Source: Candidatus Kapaibacterium sp.
GTDB taxonomy: Bacteria > Bacteroidota > Ignavibacteria > Kapaibacteriales > WFXC01
Direction of reading: 5' to 3'
Length of the DNA: 58,925 bases
Assembly: GCA_026996895.1 (NCBI GenBank)
Contig: JALWJX010000050.1
Coordinates: forward strand, 1 to 58,925
The translations under genes were made by a program, and so were the position numbers. The notes under the pieces were generated by a model that saw only the letters and a list, made by a program, of their open reading frames with translations, was not told the DNA's origin and did not search any database. This document shows positions 34,144 through 42,651 of the stretch, one piece after another (positions within the stretch are counted from its first letter, which is position 1; each line of letters opens with the position of its first letter).

Positions 34144-37100
34144 ATGCGTTTCGTATTTGGAATAGCCCTGTGGACAATAGTGATACCATTGATCTTTGCT
34201 GCTTCTCCTTTTCAACAAGAGGTGCGGTATCAGATCCAAGCCAAACTGGATCCAGATACTAAAAAGCTCTGGGCACGAACTTTCATCTGGTATCGCAATA
34301 ACTCGCCTGATACGCTGTCAAAGCTGTACTTCCATCTCTACTGGAATCTGTTTGCTGAAAACAGCTATGGGCGGCAAAAAAGCCGACAGCGATCGTGGAT
34401 CACGCCGCCGGTAAAGGTGCTGGCAGTATACCGACAACGTCGACCGAACAAATCGCTGCTGTACAAAGTAGACAACACCGTGATGGAAATCATTCCACCC
34501 ACTCCCCTACGCCCCGGCGACACTGTCGCGCTGACGATCGAAATCGAAGAAACAATTCCTCTGGAAGGAATGCGGATGGGATACTGGGGATCCGCCTTTT
34601 CCATTGCCCACTGGTTTCCTTCCATCTGCGTTTACGATCGCTACGGATGGCACAAATATCAATACCTGGGCACCGGAGAGTTTTACGAAGAGTTCGCTGA
34701 TTTTGATGTTCAGATTCAGGTGCCTGCAGCGTATGCAGTCTTTGCTACTGGCGAACTGGTCAATGCGGAAGATGTGCTACCTGCCCCTGTGCGTGCCCGA
34801 TTGGACTCAGCGCGTCGCTATAAAGTTCCTGTCCGCATTGCTGATCTTGCCACCCTCTCCCAACAGCGGCCGGATACGGTTGATACACTGGTCTGGCATT
34901 GGCGTGCGCAAAACGTTCGGAGCTTTGCTTTCACCGTCTACAAGGAATATTTATGGGATGCGCAGGGATGGAACAACACAACTATCCACGTTGTCTATCC
35001 CAAACGGCTGGAAGACTTCTATGCAACGGATGGTTTGAAAGCAGCGGTCTTTGCTGTGCAATTTCTCAGCCAACACGTCGGACCTTATCCATATCCCAAT
35101 ATGTTCGTGACGGTGGGAGGTGCTTCCGGCGGGATGGAATATCCGGGGATCGTTTTTATGACCCGATGGCTGGGCGGCGGTGTGATGCGCAAGATCACGA
35201 CAGAGATCATCATTCACGAAGTCGTCCATAACTGGTTCCCGATGATGCTCAACACCAATGAGCAGGAATACGCTTTTATGGACGAAGGCTTTACGACCTT
35301 TTTTACCACTCTGGCTGTCGAAGCCTTTCTGGGACGCTATGAAAATCAGTTCCCTCGCGAAACTTTCTGGGAACGCCTGGTACTGCCTCCTATGGATCAA
35401 CGGACAGATATGCAGTTGCAGGCTATCCGGTGGGCGTTCCAGGAGCAGGAAGAACCGGTAATGACTCACTCGGAGCGATATGCAACGGGACAGGCGTATC
35501 GTGTTAATTCCTACAGCAAAACAGCTTCTGTCTTGCTGATGCTCCAATATGTTATGGGCGACAGCGCTTTTCAGGCGTTGTTCCGGGAATACTACCGCCG
35601 CTACCGATTCCGGCACGTAGAGCCTCAGGACTTTTTTGCCTTAGCAATGGAAATTGACCACCGCTGGAACGGACGACGCGACCTCCGATGGTTCTTCGAC
35701 CAATGGTTTGAAAAAACCTATACCCTGGACTACGCCCTTACCGACTTTTCCTGGGAACGGCGAAAAAAGAATCTGTACACCGTGACAGTAGAAATCACCA
35801 ACCGTGGACGAGCAATTATGCCCGCCGACGTTGTGATCGATCTGGAAGATGGCCGCAAAGACACAATCTGGTTTTCAGAAGAAGACTTTTTCAAAGGCAC
35901 GCGGGTCGTACGAAAGTCCAAGATGGTTCGGAGCAAACCGGTGTACGCAGAAATCAACCCGGACGGTCGACTACTGGATATCAAACGGTACAATAACACA
36001 TCTGATTGGCCCCTCCGGGCAAGCTTAGAGTTTGCTCCGTGGATACAGGATGGTCCCAAAAGTCTCAAGTACTATCGCATTCACTTCTTTCCTGCATTGT
36101 GGTTTAACAATACCGACAAGCTGCAACTGGGAATATCCATTGGTGGCAACTACTTGCAAACCCAGCACGCTTTCCATCTCCAGTTCCTTCAGGGACTCCG
36201 TTTTGGTCCTTCTTCTACTGGATTCATCCGGGAGTATACCTATACCCGTGGCGGCAATACGCCACAATATTTTCTCCGCTCTGCCCTCCTGGAAGGGCGT
36301 TCCGCACTACTTCTGGGCGTCAAACTCAAAGATCCATTATTGGTCACGGCTGAAGCTTCGTATTTCAACCTGTTCGATTCGGCTTATGTTTTTCGGTACC
36401 AATGGAATCCTGACAATCAGGACACGACAGAACTGCTGTCGCAATGGTGGTGGTGGATTCGAGGAAGCCTGGGAACCTACATTTTCGGCCGCAATGGAAC
36501 ATTTCAACTGCGGTTCGAAGGAGGCAGTCGGATGAGTCCGGGAGCAGCAGTGCCGTACGTCCGGTGGGACGGATACTGGCAGCAGCAACTCCAGCTTCCC
36601 CTTCTGGGGTGGAAGCTGAACTTCCGCCTCTACGGAGGCTTTTCTCCAACACCACTACCTGCGCCCAAAGCCTTCCGGCTGGCATCTGCAACACCATTTG
36701 AAAGTTATTGGTGGGACATTTACCGTTCCCACGGTATCCTCAGCCAGACATTTCTCCGGAATCGACACGGCGCCTACGGGGGAGCACTTCTCCGTGGCTA
36801 TGCTGACCAGGATCAAAGCGGCTCCGTTGTAACCGCCGTTAACCTTTCGTTGAATGTTGATCCCCTGATGCGGATGTTGCCACGGTATACCCAATTTCTG
36901 GGCAGCATCCTGAGAGTGTCGCTGTTCTATGATGCTGGAATGATCTGGAAAGATCCGCAGCGCATTCGCTTCCAGCGCCGATGGTACCAGGATGCTGGCG
37001 TATCGGTCTCCCTGCTTTCGGGATTAGCATCTGTTGCCCGCGGATTCAGCGGAATCTTTCACCTTTTCCGTTCCATTGGAATTACCGACATCCGGTTTGA

Positions 37101-37185
37101 TTTTCCCTTCTTTGTTTCTCACCCCAAGGATGGGGAAAAACCGTGGCAGTTCCGATGGCGCGTCAGCTTTCGACACGCTCTTTAA
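34144..37185 (+). CDS. M1-family metallopeptidase with a barrel-like C-terminal extension
   Basis: The 1013-residue protein has a signal peptide (IALWTIVIPLIFAAS). Residues about 25-600 form an M1 aminopeptidase-like module. The substrate motif is GGMEYPG in place of GAMEN, the zinc site is HEVVHNW with the third ligand Glu 18 residues on (FMDEGFTTFF), and a Tyr-containing segment RVNSYSKTASVL follows. After about residue 615 come some 400 residues of alternating Arg/aromatic strands (FHLQFLQGLRFGPSS, FQLRFEGGSRMSPG) ending FRWRVSFRHAL, resembling an outer-membrane barrel. The fusion would place the peptidase at the outer membrane. No partner genes are adjacent. Confidence 0.85.
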   Translation: MRFVFGIALWTIVIPLIFAASPFQQEVRYQIQAKLDPDTKKLWARTFIWYRNNSPDTLSKLYFHLYWNLFAENSYGRQKSRQRSWITPPVKVLAVYRQRRPNKSLLYKVDNTVMEIIPPTPLRPGDTVALTIEIEETIPLEGMRMGYWGSAFSIAHWFPSICVYDRYGWHKYQYLGTGEFYEEFADFDVQIQVPAAYAVFATGELVNAEDVLPAPVRARLDSARRYKVPVRIADLATLSQQRPDTVDTLVWHWRAQNVRSFAFTVYKEYLWDAQGWNNTTIHVVYPKRLEDFYATDGLKAAVFAVQFLSQHVGPYPYPNMFVTVGGASGGMEYPGIVFMTRWLGGGVMRKITTEIIIHEVVHNWFPMMLNTNEQEYAFMDEGFTTFFTTLAVEAFLGRYENQFPRETFWERLVLPPMDQRTDMQLQAIRWAFQEQEEPVMTHSERYATGQAYRVNSYSKTASVLLMLQYVMGDSAFQALFREYYRRYRFRHVEPQDFFALAMEIDHRWNGRRDLRWFFDQWFEKTYTLDYALTDFSWERRKKNLYTVTVEITNRGRAIMPADVVIDLEDGRKDTIWFSEEDFFKGTRVVRKSKMVRSKPVYAEINPDGRLLDIKRYNNTSDWPLRASLEFAPWIQDGPKSLKYYRIHFFPALWFNNTDKLQLGISIGGNYLQTQHAFHLQFLQGLRFGPSSTGFIREYTYTRGGNTPQYFLRSALLEGRSALLLGVKLKDPLLVTAEASYFNLFDSAYVFRYQWNPDNQDTTELLSQWWWWIRGSLGTYIFGRNGTFQLRFEGGSRMSPGAAVPYVRWDGYWQQQLQLPLLGWKLNFRLYGGFSPTPLPAPKAFRLASATPFESYWWDIYRSHGILSQTFLRNRHGAYGGALLRGYADQDQSGSVVTAVNLSLNVDPLMRMLPRYTQFLGSILRVSLFYDAGMIWKDPQRIRFQRRWYQDAGVSVSLLSGLASVARGFSGIFHLFRSIGITDIRFDFPFFVSHPKDGEKPWQFRWRVSFRHAL

Positions 37186-37403
37186 GGGCGTAAAAGCCTT
37201 GCGCAGTGACGCAGTAAATGTGCCTAATAACGAATTCAGCACTTCCAGGAAAATTGGAATGTCAGTGCATACCTGGCGGGAGCGCACACTTCAGTGTGCA
37301 ATGCTGCTGGCGAAAGCTGGCATCCCGGCGAGGAGTACTCACGCCAGAAAGCTCTGTGCTCTGCTCTATTTTCGGGAAACACGCGAAGGCAATTTTGCGC
37401 CCG

Positions 37404-37736
37404 CTACTTCGGCAAATGCTGCTCCAGTTCCTGCTTGAGTGCCTCAAACGGAAGGGCACCGGAAACGCGCCACAAAATTTTGCCTTTGTGGAAAAGGATC
37501 AGAGTGGGAATGCCACGAATATGGTACCGCTGAGCAATGTGGGGTTTCTCATCTACGTTGACCTTGACCACCAGCAGCCGTCCTTTGAATTCCTTGGCAA
37601 TCTTTTGCAGCACCGGTGCAATAATACGACACGGGGCACACCATTCTGCCCAGAAATCGACCAGAATAGGCAACTCTGATGTTCGGATTAATTCATCGAA
37701 AGATTTTGGTAGCTTCTTGGTTTTTGTCTCTGCCAT
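37404..37736 (-). CDS. trxA: Thioredoxin
   Basis: The 110-residue cytoplasmic protein has the redox motif WCAPC in VDFWAEWCAPCR and the cis-Pro segment IRGIPTLILF. Length and motifs are those of a classic thioredoxin rather than a TlpA-type exported one, as no signal peptide is present. The ATG at 37736 is preferred over a TTG at 37742 because AAAGGAG lies at the right distance. It is the last gene of an operon that also encodes a Crp/Fnr regulator, two exported rhodaneses and a DUF3365 heme protein, so it may feed electrons to sulfur-compound chemistry. Confidence 0.95.
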   Translation of the reverse strand: MAETKTKKLPKSFDELIRTSELPILVDFWAEWCAPCRIIAPVLQKIAKEFKGRLLVVKVNVDEKPHIAQRYHIRGIPTLILFHKGKILWRVSGALPFEALKQELEQHLPK

Positions 37737-37759
37737 TGGCAAACTCCTTTTGCTTTACC

Positions 37760-38431
37760 TTACAGAAGTCCTCTCGCTTTTCGTTGCAATGCCCGTACAT
37801 TCCGCAGTACGACCATTCGCCGCTGTAATTCAACCCATCCGTTTTGCTCAAAACTTTTCAATAAGCGGCTTATAACTTCCCGAGCCGACCCCAATTCATA
37901 CGCTAACTCTTCGTGTGATCGGGAAACGATGAAACGACCATCTTGTTGTTCCGCAAACTCCAGCAGCAACTGTGCCAGCCGCTCATCCAATCGACGGAAC
38001 ACCAGCTCTCCTACCAGCGACAACACTTCAAAAAACCGCCCCGCCAGCAACTCAAAGATAAATTGTCGGGCTGCCGAAGAATGCTGGATCAGCCAGTGTA
38101 GCGTTGTGAGTGGAATAAACGCCACAACCGCCTCTTTTTCCACCACCGCCGACGCCTGGTACATATACGACGACAGTGCGCAGGTAAGCGCCAGAGAACA
38201 ACTTTCCCCTTCAAAGAGGCGATACAACGTTACCTCTCGGTTCCCATGCCCGGTCTTAAACACCCGGATCACTCCTTCGACGACGAACCCCGCTTGCGCA
38301 CACTGATCTCCTTCGGTAAACAAATATCGCCCGGCTGGCAACCGGGCGATTGTAAAAGAGACGCCTTTCAAAAACGGAAATAGCGAAATAGCCTTTTCTC
38401 GATACTGCTCAATGTCTGCGTCAGTCAGCAT
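37760..38431 (-). CDS. Crp/Fnr-family transcriptional regulator
   Basis: The 223-residue protein has an N-terminal cyclic-nucleotide-binding beta-roll (LPAGRYLFTEGDQC, then LYRLFEGESC) and a C-terminal winged helix (SHEELAYELGSAREVISRLLKSFEQNGWVEL). The N-terminal Cys cluster of true Fnr iron-sulfur sensors is absent, though scattered Cys residues (near 43, 78 and 84) might sense redox state. It is embedded between the rhodanese and thioredoxin genes with gaps of 13 and 23 bases, so it probably controls the operon. The ligand is unknown. Confidence 0.9.
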   Translation of the reverse strand: MLTDADIEQYREKAISLFPFLKGVSFTIARLPAGRYLFTEGDQCAQAGFVVEGVIRVFKTGHGNREVTLYRLFEGESCSLALTCALSSYMYQASAVVEKEAVVAFIPLTTLHWLIQHSSAARQFIFELLAGRFFEVLSLVGELVFRRLDERLAQLLLEFAEQQDGRFIVSRSHEELAYELGSAREVISRLLKSFEQNGWVELQRRMVVLRNVRALQRKARGLL

Positions 38432-38444
38432 CCGCCAATGGAAC

Positions 38445-38858
38445 CTATCGGACTATTGGTCCTTTCCATTGACGGATACCGCCATCCATATCGTAAATAA
38501 TTTTGAAACCGTGTTTGGCTAAAATCCTCGATGCTGTCCGACTACGATTACCACTCCGACAGTAGACAATCACCGGCTTGTCCTTATAGGCTTCAATCTG
38601 CTTGATCTCCTGCTCCAGCACCTGAACCGGAATCAACTTTGCCCCCGGAATATGCCCCTGCATAAATTCTTCCGGCGTTCGCACATCTAACAACAGCAAT
38701 CCCAGAGAATCTTTTTTTGCCAGCAACGCCTGTACGGTATCTGGCGGCACTCGCTTCACCACACTGCTGTCTGTGACTGCCTGCTGTGTACAGGCAACGT
38801 TGGTCAGCAATGTCCAGAACAGTCCTAACCATACGAAGGAAAGCAATGTTCGCTTCAT
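38445..38858 (-). CDS. Exported rhodanese-domain protein, possible lipoprotein
   Basis: The 137-residue protein has a signal peptide (LLSFVWLGLFWTLLTNVAC) with a Cys at the likely lipidation point, though the lipobox is imperfect. The rhodanese fold shows LLDVRTPEEFMQGHIPGA and the active-site loop YCRSGNRS with catalytic Cys, then GGIRQWKG near the end. Single-domain rhodaneses carry persulfide sulfur. The start codon overlaps the stop of the upstream rhodanese gene (ATGA). It precedes the Crp/Fnr gene by 13 bases. Confidence 0.88.
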   Translation of the reverse strand: MKRTLLSFVWLGLFWTLLTNVACTQQAVTDSSVVKRVPPDTVQALLAKKDSLGLLLLDVRTPEEFMQGHIPGAKLIPVQVLEQEIKQIEAYKDKPVIVYCRSGNRSRTASRILAKHGFKIIYDMDGGIRQWKGPIVR

Positions 38859-39322
38859 CGATCTACTCCCGATTTTTGTGGAACATTCTTTTGCTGAGGT
38901 TTAATCATTGGCCCATGCCAGGTCTGCAACCCTTTTTTCAAGTTACAAATCACCCGAACTGGCAGGCGCGCTTTCTCCAGAATCTCAACAGCTCGGGCAC
39001 TCCGCTTTCCATTGCCACAATATACGACCAGTGTATCATTCCGGGAAACCTGCTGTTGCAATTCTGCCAGCCGTGCTGGCAGCTCTTCAAGTGGAATGGA
39101 TAACGCACCGGGGAGGTGTCCTTTGAAAAACTTTTCCCGTGGACGAACATCCAGAATGATTAAATGCGTTGTATCTGTTTTATTCAGAATTTTCTGTAAC
39201 GAGTCCGCTTCTAAATGCTGAACCGGCGGCTGTGCTTGCTGCATCGCTGCTTCACCCCACAGACTGCTTACGCCGATACTTAGCCACACAATGAGCGATC
39301 CTAAGAATATTTTCCCTGCCAT
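38855..39322 (-). CDS. Exported rhodanese-domain protein
   Basis: The 155-residue protein has a hydrophobic signal segment (FLGSLIVWLSIGVSSLWG). The rhodanese domain has ILDVRPREKFFKGHLPGA and the loop YCGNGKRSARAV, with the catalytic Cys followed by a small basic loop. It ends with a basic Gln/Lys tail. It is a paralog of the next gene, with which it overlaps by four bases. A DUF3365 gene lies 32 bases upstream. Periplasmic sulfur transfer is the likely role; the donor and acceptor are not known. Confidence 0.87.
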   Translation of the reverse strand: MAGKIFLGSLIVWLSIGVSSLWGEAAMQQAQPPVQHLEADSLQKILNKTDTTHLIILDVRPREKFFKGHLPGALSIPLEELPARLAELQQQVSRNDTLVVYCGNGKRSARAVEILEKARLPVRVICNLKKGLQTWHGPMIKPQQKNVPQKSGVDR

Positions 39323-39354
39323 CTTTCCTCAGATTATCCTACAGTTTGCTTCAC

Positions 39355-39966
39355 TTAACGATCTGATTTCCAGACGATACTCACTGCGCCACGAATATCG
39401 CCCAGCTGATGATTCCGTGCCTGATCGTTCGGATACTTCCGCTTCAGAAATGCCAGTAACTGTGGATCCAGATGATCTTCTGGACCGTGGCACTGGAGGC
39501 ACACGGCTGTGTTGATCACTATGGGCTTCAAAAATCGATACACCGTGTCGGCTTCTTCTGCAACAGCCTGCAATACCGCAACAGTATCCAATCGAACTCC
39601 CCGTGCCTTCATCCGTTCGAATTGCTGCAACCAACGACGCTCAAAGGCATCGGCGGTATCTGCCGGGTTACGGGGGCGAAGGCTGACGCGCCGAATCTGA
39701 ATCCCATATCGCTGGCTAAAATGTTGATTGAGAAGCTGCGCTGTATCAGCGCATACCTTTACCGCTTCAACGGTACCACGCGCCAGGTGGCGTAACAATG
39801 TACGTTTTAACGTTGACAGGTATTCTTTCGTCACCTGCTGAAACCACTGCCGTTGCGGCGGCACTGGAGTGCCTGGTTGCTGGATGGTCCATAGCTGCCA
39901 CACGGCAAAGAGCACCAGGACAATCCAGATCCACGATCGATGCGATCTTTGCATAAAATTTCCCAT
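39355..39966 (-). CDS. DUF3365 (Tll0287-like) c-type heme protein
   Basis: The protein of about 203 residues has one N-terminal membrane segment (WIWIVLVLFAVWQLWTIQ). The body matches the Tll0287-like/DUF3365 pattern: helical region with ALNOT-conserved ends, VCADTAQLLNQHFSQRYGIQIRRVSLRPRNP, and near the C-terminus a CLQCHG heme-binding site (CxxCH) after PIVINTAVC. This fold binds heme in the periplasm and is proposed as a redox or gas sensor module. It leads the five-gene operon. The start could be 39966 or 39954. It is divergent from plsC with only 41 bases between the starts. Confidence 0.82.
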   Translation of the reverse strand: MGNFMQRSHRSWIWIVLVLFAVWQLWTIQQPGTPVPPQRQWFQQVTKEYLSTLKRTLLRHLARGTVEAVKVCADTAQLLNQHFSQRYGIQIRRVSLRPRNPADTADAFERRWLQQFERMKARGVRLDTVAVLQAVAEEADTVYRFLKPIVINTAVCLQCHGPEDHLDPQLLAFLKRKYPNDQARNHQLGDIRGAVSIVWKSDR

Positions 39967-40007
39967 ATTTGTTCCACAGAATCGTGACGCAAAACTCTGA
40001 AAAAACG

Positions 40008-40769
40008 ATGAAACACTTTGTAACAACGTTACATTGCATCGGCATCACACTCCGCCATACCCTTGGCGTTTTCCGCCACGCTCGGCACAACCCGGATCCG
40101 GGACGTCCATGGTTTCACTCGATGGCTCGGCAGTGGGCACGCGAGCTCCTGCAAGCAGCCGATATATCGTTATCCGTCGAGGGTCTTGACCTGCTGTCTC
40201 CAGATCGTCAATATGTGTATGTTGCCAACCACGCCAGTTATATGGACATTCCCATTGTATTAGCGACACTGCCGGGGAACCTTATCATCGTATACAAAAA
40301 GGAGCTGGAAAAAATCCCGCTTTTTGGACCTATGCTAAAAATCTCCCCCTTGCTTCCCATCGAACGGGAAAATCCTCGCAAAGCCTTTGCTACACTCCGG
40401 CAAGCGCTGCATCTTGCCGACCAAAAACGCTCATTGCTGCTCTTCCCCGAAGGAACACGTACACCAACCGGTAAGCTCCAGCCGTTCAAACGGGGTGCTT
40501 TCCACTTAGCCCTCCAGGCAGGACTACCCGTGGTTCCCGTGGCAATTGCCGGCACTTATGACATTCTCCCACGCCACCGCTGGACGATCACCCCCAACCA
40601 GTCAGTCGCAGTCTTTATAGGAAAACCCATCGAAGTTCCTGCGCAGCGGAGTAAACAGCAAGAACGGGACATCCTGCAGCAGGCAGAGCAAACGATACAA
40701 ACCCTGCTCCAACGTCATAGATCCTCTGAACAACAAACCGTCTCATCGAAGGATCGGCACAATGATTGA
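40008..40769 (+). CDS. plsC: 1-acyl-sn-glycerol-3-phosphate acyltransferase
   Basis: The 253-residue membrane-associated enzyme adds the second acyl chain to lysophosphatidate in phospholipid synthesis. The acyltransferase motif NHASYMD (NHx4D) is followed by the substrate motif LFPEGTRTPTG and the VPVAIAGTYDI segment. The start at 40008 precedes a helical stretch; an in-frame ATG at 39969 leaves almost no leader. CATATTTG at 39964 is a one-mismatch -7 element 44 bases upstream. The gene overlaps gatC by eight bases, so plsC, gatC and kdsB form an operon. Confidence 0.92.
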   Translation: MKHFVTTLHCIGITLRHTLGVFRHARHNPDPGRPWFHSMARQWARELLQAADISLSVEGLDLLSPDRQYVYVANHASYMDIPIVLATLPGNLIIVYKKELEKIPLFGPMLKISPLLPIERENPRKAFATLRQALHLADQKRSLLLFPEGTRTPTGKLQPFKRGAFHLALQAGLPVVPVAIAGTYDILPRHRWTITPNQSVAVFIGKPIEVPAQRSKQQERDILQQAEQTIQTLLQRHRSSEQQTVSSKDRHND

Positions 40770-41046
40770 TGCAAAGACTGTCGAGACTATTGCACAACTG
40801 GCACGGCTGGAATTCTCAGAAGAAGAAAAAGCACTCTTTGTGGAGCAATTTGCCAAAATCGTAGCGTATGTTAACGCCATTAACAAGCTGGAGTTAGACA
40901 AGTACGAACCGTTAGTTAACGTGCTGGAACTGACGAATGTGTTCCGGGAGGATGAAGTTCAGCCATCCCTGCCTGTTGAGGAAGCGCTGCACAACGCCCC
41001 TGCACGGAACGAAATGTTCTTCAAAGTGCCGAAAGTCCTGGGATAA
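40762..41046 (+). CDS. gatC: Aspartyl/glutamyl-tRNA(Asn/Gln) amidotransferase subunit C
   Basis: The 94-residue protein is the small belt subunit of GatCAB that stabilises GatA and GatB. Typical features are ETIAQLARLEFSEEEKALF near the start, the LDKYEPLVNVLEL region and the end APARNEMFFKVPKVLG. It overlaps the end of plsC and abuts kdsB with no gap, so it is translated from the same message. gatB is elsewhere in the window on the opposite strand. Confidence 0.94.
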   Translation: MIDAKTVETIAQLARLEFSEEEKALFVEQFAKIVAYVNAINKLELDKYEPLVNVLELTNVFREDEVQPSLPVEEALHNAPARNEMFFKVPKVLG

Positions 41047-41838
41047 ATGTCATCAGCCGTTGGCATTATCCCTGTTCGGTATGAATCCACCCGCTTTCCT
41101 GGCAAGCCATTGATCGATCTGGAAGGAAAATCGATGATCGAGCGAGTATGGAACGGGGCCCGGTCAGCGCGGCTGTTAGAGACCGTCGTCATTGCCACGC
41201 CCGATACCATCATTGCTGAACACGCCCGATCATTTGGTGCTTCAGTCGTGCTCACCCCCGATCCTTTTCCCTCTGGTTCCGATCGGGTAGCGTGGGTCGC
41301 CCGTCATCACTTTTCTCGTGCGGACATCATCGTAAACGTCCAGGGAGACGAGCCTTTAATTACCGGGAATCTCATTGATCAGCTCGTCACTGCACTTCGT
41401 AGCACACCAGGTGCAGATGTAGCAACACTGATCGAGCCAATCGATACAACGGAAGCAGTTGAGGACCCCTCTGTTGTCAAAGTCGTTCACAATCAGGCAG
41501 GCTATGCGCTATACTTCTCGCGAGCTCCTATCCCCTACACGCGAACTTCTCTCGAAAAACCCTACTACTACAAGCACATCGGTATTTACGCTTTCCGCGC
41601 TTCGATTCTTCAGGAATTCGTTACGCTCCCGCCTTCCCCCCTGGAACGTATTGAGGGACTGGAGCAGCTTCGCCTTCTGGAAAACGGCAAAACGATTCTT
41701 TGCATCGAAACTTCTTATCCACTCATCGGTGTCGACACGCCGGAAGATGCGGACAGAGCACGGCAAGTTCTCCGCCAGCACCAGCGTCCTTCGGAAGCAC
41801 CACACTCACCGAGCGAAAATCCACCACAACAGATGTAA
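41047..41838 (+). CDS. kdsB: 3-deoxy-manno-octulosonate cytidylyltransferase
   Basis: The 263-residue cytoplasmic enzyme activates Kdo as CMP-Kdo for lipid A core assembly. The nucleotide-binding start is IIPVRYESTRFPGKPL, followed by IVNVQGDEPLI, FSRAPIPY, YYKHIGIYAFR and LERIEGLEQLRLLENG, all characteristic of KdsB. The last 20 residues are a polar tail. It begins one base after the gatC stop and ends the operon. With kdsC in this window it gives two of the Kdo pathway steps. Confidence 0.96.
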   Translation: MSSAVGIIPVRYESTRFPGKPLIDLEGKSMIERVWNGARSARLLETVVIATPDTIIAEHARSFGASVVLTPDPFPSGSDRVAWVARHHFSRADIIVNVQGDEPLITGNLIDQLVTALRSTPGADVATLIEPIDTTEAVEDPSVVKVVHNQAGYALYFSRAPIPYTRTSLEKPYYYKHIGIYAFRASILQEFVTLPPSPLERIEGLEQLRLLENGKTILCIETSYPLIGVDTPEDADRARQVLRQHQRPSEAPHSPSENPPQQM

Positions 41839-42060
41839 GCTGGGGTATTCCTTTCACCCTGACGTTCTTCCCTGCTGACAGAGCAAGGCGGTCCTTCACA
41901 ACAACCTTTGCGGGTTCTCTTTCTCCTCTGTAACCGGTTATGCCTCCCGAAATGGCCGGGGCAGTTCCTTCATCCAGCTTCTCCAGAACGCTCCAGTCCA
42001 GAAGGTCAATGCAACACTTACCGTCCTCCTTATCACTTCATTGCGTCCCAGTAGGAACTT

Positions 42061-42651
42061 TTACTTGCGCGGTCCAAACAGAAAAAATGCGTTTAGCACA
42101 AACTCACTACTATCGGGTAGGGTAAAAAAGGTGTGGAGTTCTACGCCTACCTGATGTTTTTGGGCAACGGGATAAACCCGCAGTGTAACTGAATCCACCG
42201 GGATCGGCACTGTCGTAAGCTGCCGCCGATTTATGGTCTGGAACCAGAACAAAATGTGATTTTTCTGGTCTGGATCACTTCCCAGCATCAGCTTTTGTGG
42301 AATAACCTCGATAGAATCCAGCACCAGTTGAAACCGATGGAAGCGATAACGTCCTTCCGCAAGCGCAGAATCTGCATCCGCTACTTCCGCAAACAGTGTT
42401 GTTGCAAACACCGCAGGTGTTGCCAGCGTATCCAGTACTGGCTGCTTCAGGAAATGAATCTGCCAACTGGAAGAATCTGCCACCGGCGGAACGGTTGCAA
42501 TATCGTACTGCAACAACTCTACTGCCATTGGCACCGCCGGTTCAATCCATCGATAGCGTGGCACGTCCAGATCTGTAGGATTTGTGCACTGGACTATGCT
42601 GCCAACGATGGCTACAAAAATCAACCACCAGTACAGGAAGCGGCGCATCAT
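42061..42651 (-). CDS. Hypothetical lipoprotein downstream of an ECF sigma/anti-sigma pair
   Basis: The 196-residue protein has a lipoprotein signal peptide (LYWWLIFVAIVGSIVQC, then TNPTD) and a mostly beta-stranded remainder (RYRFHRFQLVLDSIEVIP, SVTLRVYPVAQKHQVGVEL) ending NAFFLFGPRK. No family was recognised. Its ATG overlaps the TGA of the anti-sigma/barrel fusion gene, so it is translationally coupled to that gene and is likely part of the same envelope response. It may be an accessory or sensor lipoprotein; this is inference from context. Confidence 0.75.
   Translation of the reverse strand: MMRRFLYWWLIFVAIVGSIVQCTNPTDLDVPRYRWIEPAVPMAVELLQYDIATVPPVADSSSWQIHFLKQPVLDTLATPAVFATTLFAEVADADSALAEGRYRFHRFQLVLDSIEVIPQKLMLGSDPDQKNHILFWFQTINRRQLTTVPIPVDSVTLRVYPVAQKHQVGVELHTFFTLPDSSEFVLNAFFLFGPRK

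Noticed and set aside
37284-37299. GCACACT-TC-AGTGTGC hairpin as a terminator
   Set aside because: The stem is short and not followed by a T-run on either strand.
37034-37438. Plus-strand frame of 134 residues over the end of the M1 peptidase gene and the following gap
   Set aside because: It starts inside the M1 gene in another frame and overlaps the thioredoxin gene, with no ribosome-binding site or family pattern.
41723-42037. Minus-strand open frame of 104 codons overlapping the end of kdsB
   Set aside because: It has no ATG start and overlaps kdsB. Other frames in the same gap look equally protein-like, so chance is the simpler explanation.
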